Shown in pieces: positions 1 to 7,979 of a stretch of DNA of 64,000 nt; position 1 is the stretch's first letter; each line of letters starts with the position of its first letter. The position numbers and the translations under genes are program-made. Source of the stretch: JABDJZ01 sp047619685. GTDB lineage: Bacteria; Bacteroidota; Rhodothermia; Rhodothermales; UBA10348. The notes below the pieces were generated by a model. The model saw only the letters and a program-made list of their open reading frames with translations. It was not told where the DNA came from and ran no database searches. The stretch lies in the NCBI GenBank assembly GCA_047619685.1, contig JBLHLC010000015.1, positions 39,647 to 103,646 of the forward strand, written 5' to 3'.

Positions 1-942
1 ATGGAAGTCGGACACCCGGAGGTTCAGATCAGGTTTGATCGCGAACTGGCAGCCGCCCTGGGGCTCTCTGTGAGTGGCATTGCCGATCGGGTCGTTTCCA
101 ACATTCGGGGCTCGGTGGCGACGCGGTATTCCTGGAACGATCGTAAGATTGACGTGCTGGTACGGACGCGCGATGAGGACCGCGCCTCCGTGGACAAACT
201 CCGGCAACTGATCGTCAATCCCGAAAGCAATCGGCCGGTAACCCTTGAGGCGGTCGCATCGCTTGAGGTGGGCATCGGCCCGAGCGAGATTCGCAGAGTG
301 GCCCAGCAGCGCGTGGCCAAAGTGACCGCTAATCTTGAGTATGGAGACCTTGGCGCCGCGGAAGAGGAACTCGCCGCGGCGGTCGCATCGGTCAGGACGC
401 CGCAGGGCACGTCTGTCCGCATTGCCGGCCAGAACCAGGAGATGTCGGATAGCTTCCGCTCATTGATGCTTGCGCTGCTTCTGGCCGTGTTTCTGGTCTA
501 CCTGGTGATGGCATCGCAGTTCGAATCCCTGCTTCATCCCTTCGTGATCTTCTTCTCCATCCCGCTTGCGGCGGTAGGTGCGATTCTGGCGCTCTGGATC
601 ACCGGATCCACCATCAGCGTGGTGGTATTCATTGGCCTGATTCTTCTGGCGGGCATCGTGGTGAACAACGCCATCGTACTGGTGGACCTGATCAATCAGC
701 TCCGCGCCGAGGGCATGGAAAAGATTGCAGCCATCGCAGAGGCTGGCTCCCAGAGGCTGCGGCCCATTCTGATGACGACGCTCACCACAGTCCTTGGTCT
801 CATACCGATGGCTATTGGCTTCGGGGATGGGGCGGAAATCCGGGCTCCGATGGCCATTACGGTGATAGGCGGCCTCGCGGTTTCAACGCTCCTTACGCTG
901 CTGGTTATTCCGACGGTCTACGCCGTGCTCGATCGATCCTGA
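1..942 (+). CDS. RND efflux transporter permease, C-terminal part (truncated by window edge)
   Basis: This is the C-terminal third of an inner-membrane RND-type proton-driven efflux pump. The visible part holds the end of the second periplasmic porter region and then the last transmembrane bundle, from about residue 150: a helix ending in LVYLVMASQFESL, and the GIVVNNAIVLVDLINQLRAEG-like segment typical of AcrB/MdtB-type pumps, followed by a RPILMTT loop. The gene enters from the left of the window, so the first in-frame ATG at position 1 is not the real start. It ends 43 bases before a second, full-length RND gene on the same strand, so the two probably form one operon or a heteromeric pump. 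The membrane fusion and outer-membrane partners would lie to the left. Substrate cannot be told. Confidence 0.9.
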   Translation: MEVGHPEVQIRFDRELAAALGLSVSGIADRVVSNIRGSVATRYSWNDRKIDVLVRTRDEDRASVDKLRQLIVNPESNRPVTLEAVASLEVGIGPSEIRRVAQQRVAKVTANLEYGDLGAAEEELAAAVASVRTPQGTSVRIAGQNQEMSDSFRSLMLALLLAVFLVYLVMASQFESLLHPFVIFFSIPLAAVGAILALWITGSTISVVVFIGLILLAGIVVNNAIVLVDLINQLRAEGMEKIAAIAEAGSQRLRPILMTTLTTVLGLIPMAIGFGDGAEIRAPMAITVIGGLAVSTLLTLLVIPTVYAVLDRS

Positions 943-984
943 CCCTCACCCCTGCCGCTTCCACAACCAATCCCACCCAGGTCG

Positions 985-3900
985 ATGAATCTCCCGCAGT
1001 TCGCCATGAAGCGGCCGGTCACCACGATGATGGTGTTCATCTGTTTGGTTGTTATTGGGCTTATTTCCATCCGTTTCATACCCCTGGAGTTATTCCCGGA
1101 GGTTTCCCAGCCATTCCTCCAGGTCAACATCCCTTATCCGGGGTCTACGCCGGAGGAAGTCGAGCGTGAGATCACCAGGCCTGCGGAGGAGGTCCTGGCT
1201 ACGGTACCTGGTCTGAAGAGCCTTAGCTCCAACTCCAATGAGGGAGGGGCGAACCTGAATCTCGAATTTGATTGGGGCTCCGATACAGACCTGAAGGCCA
1301 TTCAGGTTCGTGAGCGCATGGACGCGGTCCGGGATCAGTTTCCCGCTGATGTCGAGCGCATTTTTGTCAACCGCTTCAATATGGCCGACCAGCCCATTCT
1401 GCAGTTGCGGTTGTCGTCGGATCAGAATCTCTCAGGGTCCTACGAACTCCTGGATCGAAAGCTGAAGCAGGTCCTTGAGCGGGTCGATGGCGTTTCGCAG
1501 GTCGACCTGTACGGCGTCAACCGCCGCGAGGTAAAGATCGAACTGTTGGCGGATCGCGTGGCAGCGCACCGTATCGATTTGGGTGCGCTGGTCACGCAAC
1601 TCCAGAGTGCCAATTTTTCCGTGACGGCCGGCCGGATTTCGGACGGCGGGCGGAGATATCTGGTCCGGCCGTTGGGAGAAATCAGGACCGCCGAGGAGGT
1701 CCAAAATCTGGTCATCAGAAAGGACGGGCTTAAGCTGAGCGATATCGCCACCATCAGCCTGGACGACCCGGAACTGGATCACGGGCGACATTTGAACCGG
1801 AACTACGCCGTCGGCCTGGACATCCGAAAGGAGGCGGGCGCCAACACGGTGGAGGTCTCCAAGAGGATCGAGGCAGAGCTAGAGGAGGTAGGTGATGATC
1901 CCGACATGGCCGGGATCAACATCTACTATATGGGGAATGCGGCCGAAGGCATCGTGAGTTCACTGCGTGACCTGCTCCAATCCGGTGCCTGGGGTGGGCT
2001 TTTTGCCCTGATCGTGCTGTTCTTCTTCCTGCGACGGCTGTCTTCGACCCTCGTGGTCACCCTGGCCGTTCCGGTCTCGATTCTGGTAACGGTCGGGGCC
2101 CTCTACTTCCTTGGTTTCTCCTTGAACATCCTCAGCATGATGGGGCTCATGCTTGCGGTCGGCATGCTCGTGGACAATGCGGTGGTGGTGACCGAGAACA
2201 TCCATCGCCATCAGCGCATGGATCCTGACAATCCGTTTGATGCGACGCTCCGCGGCGTGAAGGAGGTGGCGTTGGCGGTGACCGCAGGTACCCTGACCAC
2301 CGCCATCGTTTTCCTGCCGATGATCGTGAGTCAGGCCGATGAGGTCACGTTGTTTCTCAAGCATGTGGCCGTGGCGATCAATATTTCGCTCGTCATTTCG
2401 CTCCTGATTTCGCTGACGATCGTGCCGCTCCTGGCCCTGCGGCTCAAGCCGCCGCCACTGAATGCGAAGTCCAATTCCGTGGATTGGTTGACCGAGCGGT
2501 ACGCCACCATGCTGGACGGCATTTTGCGCCGGCCCCTGATAGCCACGGCCATCGTGATCGGCACGCTCGTGAGTGTGGCCATTCCGATCTCCTTCGTCAA
2601 CATGGATTTTTTCCCGGACAACGAAGGCGAGCGCGAAATACAGATCCTTTACAACATCCAGGGACAGTACACCGTCGAACGCGTCGAGAAGACGGTAGAC
2701 CGGATGGAGGAGTATCTCTTTGCAAACAAAGAGCGCTTCGAAATCGAGAACGTGTACTCCTACTACCAGGGTTTTTCGGCACAGTCCACGCTGCTCCTGG
2801 ACAAGGACGGCGACACCGACATTGGGGTGCTGGAGGACATGATTCGGGAGGGTTTCCCCAAACTCGCCATTGCCCGCCCCGCCTTTGACTGGAGTAGTGG
2901 CCTTTCGGGCGAAAACCTTCGGATCAGCCTGCAGGGGGAGTCCAGCGAACGGCTGGTCCAACTCTCACGCGAGGTCGCCGAGGTGCTTGGCCGCGTGGAG
3001 GGATTCAAGGATGTGCGGTCAGAATCTGAAACAGACGATCAGGAAATCCAGATCGTGGTGGATCGCGACCGCGCGCGTCAGTACGGCCTGTCCGCCCAGG
3101 ACGTGGCACGGACGGTTTCGACAGCCATGCGCGGCCAGAATCTGCGCCGGATTCGGACTCCTGAGGGAGAATTGGATCTACGCATCGAATTTCAGAACCG
3201 GGACCGCAGGTCCATCGATGACCTGCGCAACTTGCCGGTCCAGAGCGCCACGGGCGAGCAAGTCAGGTTGGCCGCACTCGTTGACCTGACATCCAAACGG
3301 GCTCGACGCGGCATCAACCGGGAAAATCGCGTGACCATGATGGGAGTGACGCTGTTCCTGGATGGTATCACGCAGGACCAGGGGAAGGAGCGCATCGCAC
3401 AAACCATGGCCAACTACGAGTTGCCCGCAGGCTACACGTGGGGGTATGGTCGCCGGTTTGACGACGAGGCGACGTCTCAGCAGATCATGCTGATGAACCT
3501 GCTTCTGGCGCTGGTACTGATCTATCTGGTTATGGCGTCTCTGTTCGAGTCGCTGATTCATCCAGCGGCCATCTGGACATCGATCCTGTTTGCCATCGTC
3601 GGCGTCTTCTGGTTCTTCATGATCACGGACACCACCTTCCAGATCATGGCATGGATAGGGGTCCTGGTGTTGATAGGGGTTGTCGTGAACAACGGGATCG
3701 TGCTGATTGATCATATCAATCACCTCCGATCCGAGGGGCTGGAGAGGCACGCGGCTATTGTGCAGGCCGCGCGTGACCGCATGCGCCCCATCATCATGAC
3801 GGCGTCCACGACGGTTCTTGGACTGGTTCCGCTCTGCATCGGGACGACCCAGATTGGCGGCGATGGGCCTCCATATTATCCCATGGCGCGCGCGATTGTT

Positions 3901-4017
3901 GGCGGACTCTCGTTCTCAACGCTCGTCACCCTCCTGATCTTGCCGGTCATCTACGTCTTTCTGGACAACGTTCGCACGTGGGGACTTCGCACGGCAAGGG
4001 CGGCCTCGGCAGGATAG
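985..4017 (+). CDS. RND family efflux transporter permease subunit, full length
   Basis: A complete inner-membrane RND permease of 1010 residues, the usual size for AcrB/MexB-like pumps. It starts with MNLPQFAMKRPVTTMMVFI (helix 1), has two large periplasmic porter regions and two sets of transmembrane helices. The first conserved intramembrane segment reads GMLVDNAVVVTENIH, so there is one Asp where AcrB has two neighbouring Asp residues. This is common outside the AcrB clade. The second repeat has GVVVNNGIVLIDHINHLRSEG. It follows another RND gene after a 43-base gap, and its 3' end lies 17 bases before the likely start of the Sua5 gene. It exports an unknown compound (drug, detergent, bile-like compound or metal) with a membrane fusion protein and an outer-membrane channel not seen here. 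Confidence 0.92.
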   Translation: MNLPQFAMKRPVTTMMVFICLVVIGLISIRFIPLELFPEVSQPFLQVNIPYPGSTPEEVEREITRPAEEVLATVPGLKSLSSNSNEGGANLNLEFDWGSDTDLKAIQVRERMDAVRDQFPADVERIFVNRFNMADQPILQLRLSSDQNLSGSYELLDRKLKQVLERVDGVSQVDLYGVNRREVKIELLADRVAAHRIDLGALVTQLQSANFSVTAGRISDGGRRYLVRPLGEIRTAEEVQNLVIRKDGLKLSDIATISLDDPELDHGRHLNRNYAVGLDIRKEAGANTVEVSKRIEAELEEVGDDPDMAGINIYYMGNAAEGIVSSLRDLLQSGAWGGLFALIVLFFFLRRLSSTLVVTLAVPVSILVTVGALYFLGFSLNILSMMGLMLAVGMLVDNAVVVTENIHRHQRMDPDNPFDATLRGVKEVALAVTAGTLTTAIVFLPMIVSQADEVTLFLKHVAVAINISLVISLLISLTIVPLLALRLKPPPLNAKSNSVDWLTERYATMLDGILRRPLIATAIVIGTLVSVAIPISFVNMDFFPDNEGEREIQILYNIQGQYTVERVEKTVDRMEEYLFANKERFEIENVYSYYQGFSAQSTLLLDKDGDTDIGVLEDMIREGFPKLAIARPAFDWSSGLSGENLRISLQGESSERLVQLSREVAEVLGRVEGFKDVRSESETDDQEIQIVVDRDRARQYGLSAQDVARTVSTAMRGQNLRRIRTPEGELDLRIEFQNRDRRSIDDLRNLPVQSATGEQVRLAALVDLTSKRARRGINRENRVTMMGVTLFLDGITQDQGKERIAQTMANYELPAGYTWGYGRRFDDEATSQQIMLMNLLLALVLIYLVMASLFESLIHPAAIWTSILFAIVGVFWFFMITDTTFQIMAWIGVLVLIGVVVNNGIVLIDHINHLRSEGLERHAAIVQAARDRMRPIIMTASTTVLGLVPLCIGTTQIGGDGPPYYPMARAIVGGLSFSTLVTLLILPVIYVFLDNVRTWGLRTARAASAG

Positions 4018-4034
4018 TCGCATTATCTTGGAGC

Positions 4035-5003
4035 GTGGATACGCTCATTACAGATGACCCGGCCGAAGCGGCGCTGATTCTCCAGCGAGGAGGCCTCGTG
4101 GCGTTTCCCACGGAAACGGTCTACGGGCTGGGGGGCGATGCCACACGTACCGATGTGATCGCGGACATATTCCGGGCCAAGGGCAGGCCTTCGGATAACC
4201 CGCTCATCGTGCATATTTCATCCGTTGAGGATCTCTGGCAGGTCTGCGCCAAGGTGCCTGAGTCCGCGCTGCGGCTGTTGGATGCCTTTGCGCCCGGACC
4301 CATGACCGTCGTGATTCCTCGCGCGGGTCGTGTGGCGCCGGAGGTTTCGGCTGGACTGGATACCGTTGCTGTGCGGATTCCGTCCCATCCCTTGGCACTG
4401 GCCTTGATCGAGGCGGCAGGCCTTCCGGTGGCTGCTCCATCTGCAAACAGGTCGGGCCGCCCAAGTGCAACGACGTGGACGGCGGTGCGAGATGATCTTG
4501 GTGGTTCAATCGATGCGATTCTGACCGGGGAAAGGTCTGAAGTGGGCATCGAGTCTACGGTCGTGGACTGTACGGTAGATCCGCCGGCGGTCTTGCGGGC
4601 CGGGGGGGTCTCTCTGGAAGAACTTCGACGGGTTTGCCCAACACTGGTGGGGCAGGGTGAGCGTCTATCTGCAAGTCCCGGGACGCGGCATCCCCATTAC
4701 GCCCCGCACGCAAGTGTGGAGATCGTCGAAGGGCCTCGTCATGCTGCGGGGGCGGCGTACATCGGATTTGAGACGGGCCACCGGGCCGGGGCCGAGGGGA
4801 CGGCAGCGGTAGAATCGGATGGCGAGTACGCCCTGGTCTGCCTGGTAAAGGACACCCGGGAGTATGCGCACCACCTGTATAATTTCTTTCGAGAATGCGA
4901 CGCCGCCGGGGTCAGGACCATCCACTGTCAACGCGCGCCAGAGGACGGATTGGGACGCGCATTGTCCGACCGGATCACCCGCGCGGCTGCAGCCAGTTCC
5001 TGA
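4035..5003 (+). CDS. L-threonylcarbamoyladenylate synthase (Sua5/TsaC/YwlC type)
   Basis: Makes threonylcarbamoyl-AMP from threonine, bicarbonate and ATP, the first step of t6A37 modification of ANN-decoding tRNAs. The YrdC domain is clear: GGLVAFPTETVYGLG near the N-terminus, KGRPSDNPLIVH, then PSANRSGRPSATTW. About 110 further residues form the Sua5-type C-terminal domain, so this is the long form rather than short TsaC. The frame is open from a GTG at 3978 inside the upstream RND gene, but the family normally begins just before the LITDDPAEA segment, so I prefer the GTG at 4035. No good ribosome site distinguishes the two. tsaB, acting later in the same pathway, lies at 18781-19488, which is consistent with a complete t6A route. 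Confidence 0.88.
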   Translation: MDTLITDDPAEAALILQRGGLVAFPTETVYGLGGDATRTDVIADIFRAKGRPSDNPLIVHISSVEDLWQVCAKVPESALRLLDAFAPGPMTVVIPRAGRVAPEVSAGLDTVAVRIPSHPLALALIEAAGLPVAAPSANRSGRPSATTWTAVRDDLGGSIDAILTGERSEVGIESTVVDCTVDPPAVLRAGGVSLEELRRVCPTLVGQGERLSASPGTRHPHYAPHASVEIVEGPRHAAGAAYIGFETGHRAGAEGTAAVESDGEYALVCLVKDTREYAHHLYNFFRECDAAGVRTIHCQRAPEDGLGRALSDRITRAAAASS

Positions 5004-5210
5004 GGCTCACGACGGTCGATTGCGGCCCGCGTTTAAAGCCGATAGTGGCCCATTATGGCGAGGGGGTGAAGCCAATATGCATTCGACGCAAACATGCACA
5101 AATGGCGGTCACCAACCTGGAAACCCGACGTATAAGCAGCTGAAACAAGAGATAAATCGGTGCTTGCCCAGATCGAGTAAGGGCCGACAATCATAGACAA
5201 GGTTAAAGTC

Positions 5211-5318
5211 ATGCACGCCGCATCTCAGCGCGAGCGTATGCAGGCCGGCCCCGAGCAGTTCACGTATGTCGCTACCGCTATCGCGGTCTTGACAGCCTTT
5301 GCTGCCCTGGTGGCTTAA
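5211..5318 (+). CDS. Small hydrophobic protein of 35 residues, unknown function
   Basis: A short open frame begins MHAASQRERMQAGPEQF and ends with one predicted membrane helix (about residues 17-35, TYVATAIAVLTAF then ALVA). An AAGG lies 8 bases before the ATG, and the stop TAA is followed 20 bases later by a near-perfect intrinsic terminator. A start, a helix-like composition and a terminator in the right places argue that this is a real gene. I do not recognise a family. The layout of charged N-terminus plus one C-terminal helix resembles small membrane regulators or subunits, but no function can be given. A second microprotein of similar design lies at 28215-28307 (minus). Confidence 0.6.
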   Translation: MHAASQRERMQAGPEQFTYVATAIAVLTAFAALVA

Positions 5319-5338
5319 GCCTCCGCTTGAAAAGAACG

Positions 5339-5379
5339 GCCGCTGGTCCCGCTTTCGCGGGGCCAGCGGCTTTTCTTTT
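5339..5379 (+). terminator. Strong, probably bidirectional intrinsic terminator
   Basis: A 14-base-pair stem (5339-5352 with 5357-5370, one G-U wobble) closes a TTTC loop and is followed by a T-rich run (5371-5379). The flanks continue the symmetry: CTTGAAAAGAA before the stem is the reverse complement of TTCTTTTCAAG after it. It can therefore end both the microprotein gene on the plus strand and the converging PAP2 phosphatase gene on the minus strand. Confidence 0.9.
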
Positions 5380-5423
5380 CAAGCAAGTTCCGCTTGCGGC
5401 GCGGCGGCCGTCGGGCGGGGAGG

Positions 5424-6185
5424 TCAGAACGCCACCCTGATGGCGGCGGAGCCGCCCTCAGGGTGGGGGGTGGCCTGGAACTGGACGTTCTGATGCCGTC
5501 GGCTCAGCGCCCAGCCGGTAAAAAACCCGATAGCGCTGCCTCCCAGCACATCGGTGAACCAGTGGACGTCGGTAACAAGGCGGGAGAACGCCGCAGCAGT
5601 CGCCAGAGAGTAGATGAGGACGCCCCGCACGCCACCATAATATTGGGCGAAAGGCGTGAGCGCGGCGAACGCAGTCGTGGCGTGTCCAGAGGGGAACGAG
5701 GTGTTTCCGGAAAATGGCTCGATCGATCCAGGCCCCTCTTCTTGCCAGGGCCGTGCGCGACCAGAGAGCGTCTTTATGCTGTTTGTCGCCAGATTCGCAA
5801 GTATCACCGACTCCAGCGACGTAAAAGCGGCGTCCTGCAGGCGTTCGTTTCCGGTCATCAGTGAGCCCAGAAGCACCACGGCGAGCGCGGGTCGAACGGC
5901 GCTCGCATTTCCAAATTCTTCGGAGACCCGGATGGGCCAACTCTCGTGAACGTCCGCCGCAGCCTGGGTCACCGGCCGGTCATATCGGGAGAGAAGGAAG
6001 AGACCGGCCCCAAGACCCGCTACACCCAACAGTGCCTTTGGGTGGAGGGAGCCGATAGCGCGGACGTCATTTACAGGCCAGAGCACAAACCTGAACGGAT
6101 CCGCGCCAGCTTGCGCCCGTGCAGCGGGCCCGGCCAGTCCGGACATACCGGTGAGTGCAAGTGTCAGGAGACAGGCAAGGCGCAT
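5424..6185 (-). CDS. PAP2-superfamily phosphatase, secreted or membrane-bound
   Basis: A 253-residue member of the type 2 phosphatidic acid phosphatase superfamily. The three signature motifs are present: K138...RARP (138-146), PSGH (165-168) and SR(201-202)...H208xxxD212. An N-terminal signal-like helix ends near ARAQAG, so the active site probably faces the periplasm. Family members remove phosphate from lipid phosphates such as undecaprenyl-pyrophosphate, phosphatidate or phosphatidylglycerol phosphate, and the substrate here cannot be fixed. It converges on the small-protein gene at 5211. It diverges from the isoaspartyl peptidase with only 17 bases between start codons, so at least one of the two promoters must lie inside the other gene. 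Confidence 0.87.
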   Translation of the reverse strand: MRLACLLTLALTGMSGLAGPAARAQAGADPFRFVLWPVNDVRAIGSLHPKALLGVAGLGAGLFLLSRYDRPVTQAAADVHESWPIRVSEEFGNASAVRPALAVVLLGSLMTGNERLQDAAFTSLESVILANLATNSIKTLSGRARPWQEEGPGSIEPFSGNTSFPSGHATTAFAALTPFAQYYGGVRGVLIYSLATAAAFSRLVTDVHWFTDVLGGSAIGFFTGWALSRRHQNVQFQATPHPEGGSAAIRVAF

Positions 6186-6202
6186 GCCGGTATATTACGA
6201 TC

Positions 6203-7207
6203 ATGAACGCTCAAAACATCCGTACGGGCACGTTTCAAGCAGGCCATGGACCGGCGCTCATGGTTCATGGCGGCGCCTGGGATATTCCGGAATCAGAGAC
6301 CGCGCGGCATCTGGCAGGTATGGAAGCCGGACTGTCGCTGGGCCAAGAAATGCTGGAGTCGGGTTTCGCGGCCCTAGATGTGGTGGCTGCGGTTGTTGTC
6401 TCCTTCGAGGCTTCAGGCGTTTTCGATGCCGGGGTGGGTTCCGTTCTTACCCGGGGAGGCTTTGTCGAAATGGACGCCGGCATCATGCGCGGAAAGGACC
6501 TGGCTTTCGGAGCCGTCGCCTGCCTGCGGACCTGCGCCAACCCTATAGCCGCCGCCCAACTGGTGATGAAGCGCGGAAACGGCCAGGTCTGCCTGCTGGT
6601 CGGCAGGGAGGCCGAGGCCTGGCTTGCAGCACAGGGTCCGAAACCGGTGACGCAGGAATCATTGATCCACCCCAGAGAGCGGGCTCGCTGGGAGGACCTG
6701 GTCATCGCATCCGGATTCCACCCGAGCGACACGTTCATCCCGGCCCACGGAAAAACGCCCGCCGGGCCCGCCGCGCCGTCCGGAACCGTGGGCTGCGTGG
6801 CAAGAGACAGCTTCGGGCATGTGGCGGCGGGGACATCCACCGGCGGCACACCCTTCAGGCCAGAGGGCCGGGTGGGAGATTCGCCGCTTCCTGGTTGTGG
6901 GTACTACGCGGATCTGCGAGCGGGGGCCAGCGCGACCGGATGGGGAGAGGCCATTGCGTCGGCGGGTCTCAGCGGAAGAGCAGTGGAGGCGGTATCCCAG
7001 GGCGCGCGGCCCCAGGAGGTCGTCGCCCACCAACTGGAACGCATGCGGTCCCGCATTTCGAATCACCGCGGAGAACCAGCCGCCGCCGGACTCATCCTGC
7101 TTGGGGCCGAAGGAGACGGAGCCTGGGGCTACAACACGCCGCGGATGGCGCGTGGCGGATGGTCAGCTTCTGCGGGGGCGTGGGTCCTGCTGGACTCGGC
7201 CGGGTAA
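6203..7207 (+). CDS. Isoaspartyl peptidase / L-asparaginase (Ntn-hydrolase)
   Basis: A cytoplasmic or exported Ntn-hydrolase of plant-type asparaginase family. It would cleave isoaspartyl dipeptides and, more weakly, asparagine. Counted from the ATG at 6203, residues 21-24 read VHGG as in the family, and the autocleavage site is the Gly-Thr195 junction in the GTVGCVARD motif, with Thr195 as the new N-terminal nucleophile. TSTGG (211-215) and GRVGDSPLPGCG follow, forming the substrate pocket. I use 6203 because it begins just before the family's conserved N-terminus. The frame is open further upstream, overlapping the phosphatase gene. At 334 residues it is of normal length. The converging gene behind it is the YhhN protein. 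Confidence 0.88.
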   Translation: MNAQNIRTGTFQAGHGPALMVHGGAWDIPESETARHLAGMEAGLSLGQEMLESGFAALDVVAAVVVSFEASGVFDAGVGSVLTRGGFVEMDAGIMRGKDLAFGAVACLRTCANPIAAAQLVMKRGNGQVCLLVGREAEAWLAAQGPKPVTQESLIHPRERARWEDLVIASGFHPSDTFIPAHGKTPAGPAAPSGTVGCVARDSFGHVAAGTSTGGTPFRPEGRVGDSPLPGCGYYADLRAGASATGWGEAIASAGLSGRAVEAVSQGARPQEVVAHQLERMRSRISNHRGEPAAAGLILLGAEGDGAWGYNTPRMARGGWSASAGAWVLLDSAG

Positions 7208-7852
7208 TCAGGCAAACACCGAAAGCGCGATGAGCAACTGGGCGGCAAAATAGGTTGTCAGGATGAAATACCGGGCGGATCCGAACGCTCCCACGAACCG
7301 GTCGAATGCCAGTGCCGTGTCCGAAAGGACGAAAAGAACGGCCCCGACGGCACAAGCCACGGCCGACAACGAGCCTTCGGAAACCGCTACTCCGGTCGCA
7401 AGGGCTGCCATCACCGTCAGGGCGGCGCTGTAGATCAAGACTGGATAGCGCTCTGAGCGAAGGTCGGGCCACAGGAGTCTGGCGACAAAAACGAACGCAA
7501 GCGTGAAGGGCAGGAAAGGCAGGATGGGCACGTCTTCCAGCCGGCCGGCAAAGGCCGCGATGTACGCGATGTGCGCCAGCAGAAATGCACCGAGACCCGC
7601 CATGAACCGGTCCTTTGGAAGCATGAGGAAGACGTCCCCTACCATCGAAAGGATCATGCCGGCCACGATGAGTTGCCGATAGGTCTCCGAGACTACCGGC
7701 CAGGCCAGCACAGCAATCAGCCCAATCGACACCATGGCGAGCGGCTTCGCCGCGTATGTCAGGCGTGTATATCCGGCGCTTTCAGCCCGCAGGAGCACAA
7801 ATACGCTCGCCAGAGCGAATACGGTCAGGAGGATCGGAGTGGTAGGAGGCAT
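7208..7852 (-). CDS. YhhN-family membrane protein (lysoplasmalogenase-like)
   Basis: A 214-residue integral membrane protein with seven to eight hydrophobic helices. Family marks are YAAKPLAM near residue 33, GDVFLMLP near 72 and LFVLSDTALA near 170, placing conserved Lys, Asp and Asp residues in the membrane as in TMEM86/YhhN. Characterised members hydrolyse the vinyl-ether bond of lysoplasmalogens. Whether this bacterium makes plasmalogens is unknown, so the enzymatic role is a family inference. The gene stands alone: its stop abuts the end of the isoaspartyl peptidase (convergent), and its start faces the start of the DigH-like gene (divergent). Confidence 0.85.
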   Translation of the reverse strand: MPPTTPILLTVFALASVFVLLRAESAGYTRLTYAAKPLAMVSIGLIAVLAWPVVSETYRQLIVAGMILSMVGDVFLMLPKDRFMAGLGAFLLAHIAYIAAFAGRLEDVPILPFLPFTLAFVFVARLLWPDLRSERYPVLIYSAALTVMAALATGVAVSEGSLSAVACAVGAVLFVLSDTALAFDRFVGAFGSARYFILTTYFAAQLLIALSVFA

Positions 7853-7900
7853 GCTGTTCTCAACAGTCGTGACTTAGGCGGTGCCATTCCACCTGCGCGG

Positions 7901-7932
7901 GTTGTAGGCCGCACGGGCCCGGGATAGATTAA
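7901..7932 (+). promoter_or_regulatory. Candidate promoter for the peptidoglycan cassette
   Basis: GTTG (7901-7904) and TAGATTAA (7925-7932) are 20 bases apart, close to the Bacteroidota -33 TTTG / -7 TAnnTTTG arrangement (6 of 8 in the -7 box). Transcription would begin about 40 bases before the ATG at 7980. Seen by eye only. Confidence 0.3.
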
Positions 7933-7979
7933 GGACAAGCAGATGGACGTCACCCACTTTCCCGGCCGCTGGATTCTCA

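Noticed and set aside
5394..7250. Overlapping frames opposite the PAP2 phosphatase and in the second frame of the isoaspartyl peptidase
   Set aside because: They are Arg/Gly/Pro-rich, contain no motif, and lie over genes with clear catalytic residues.
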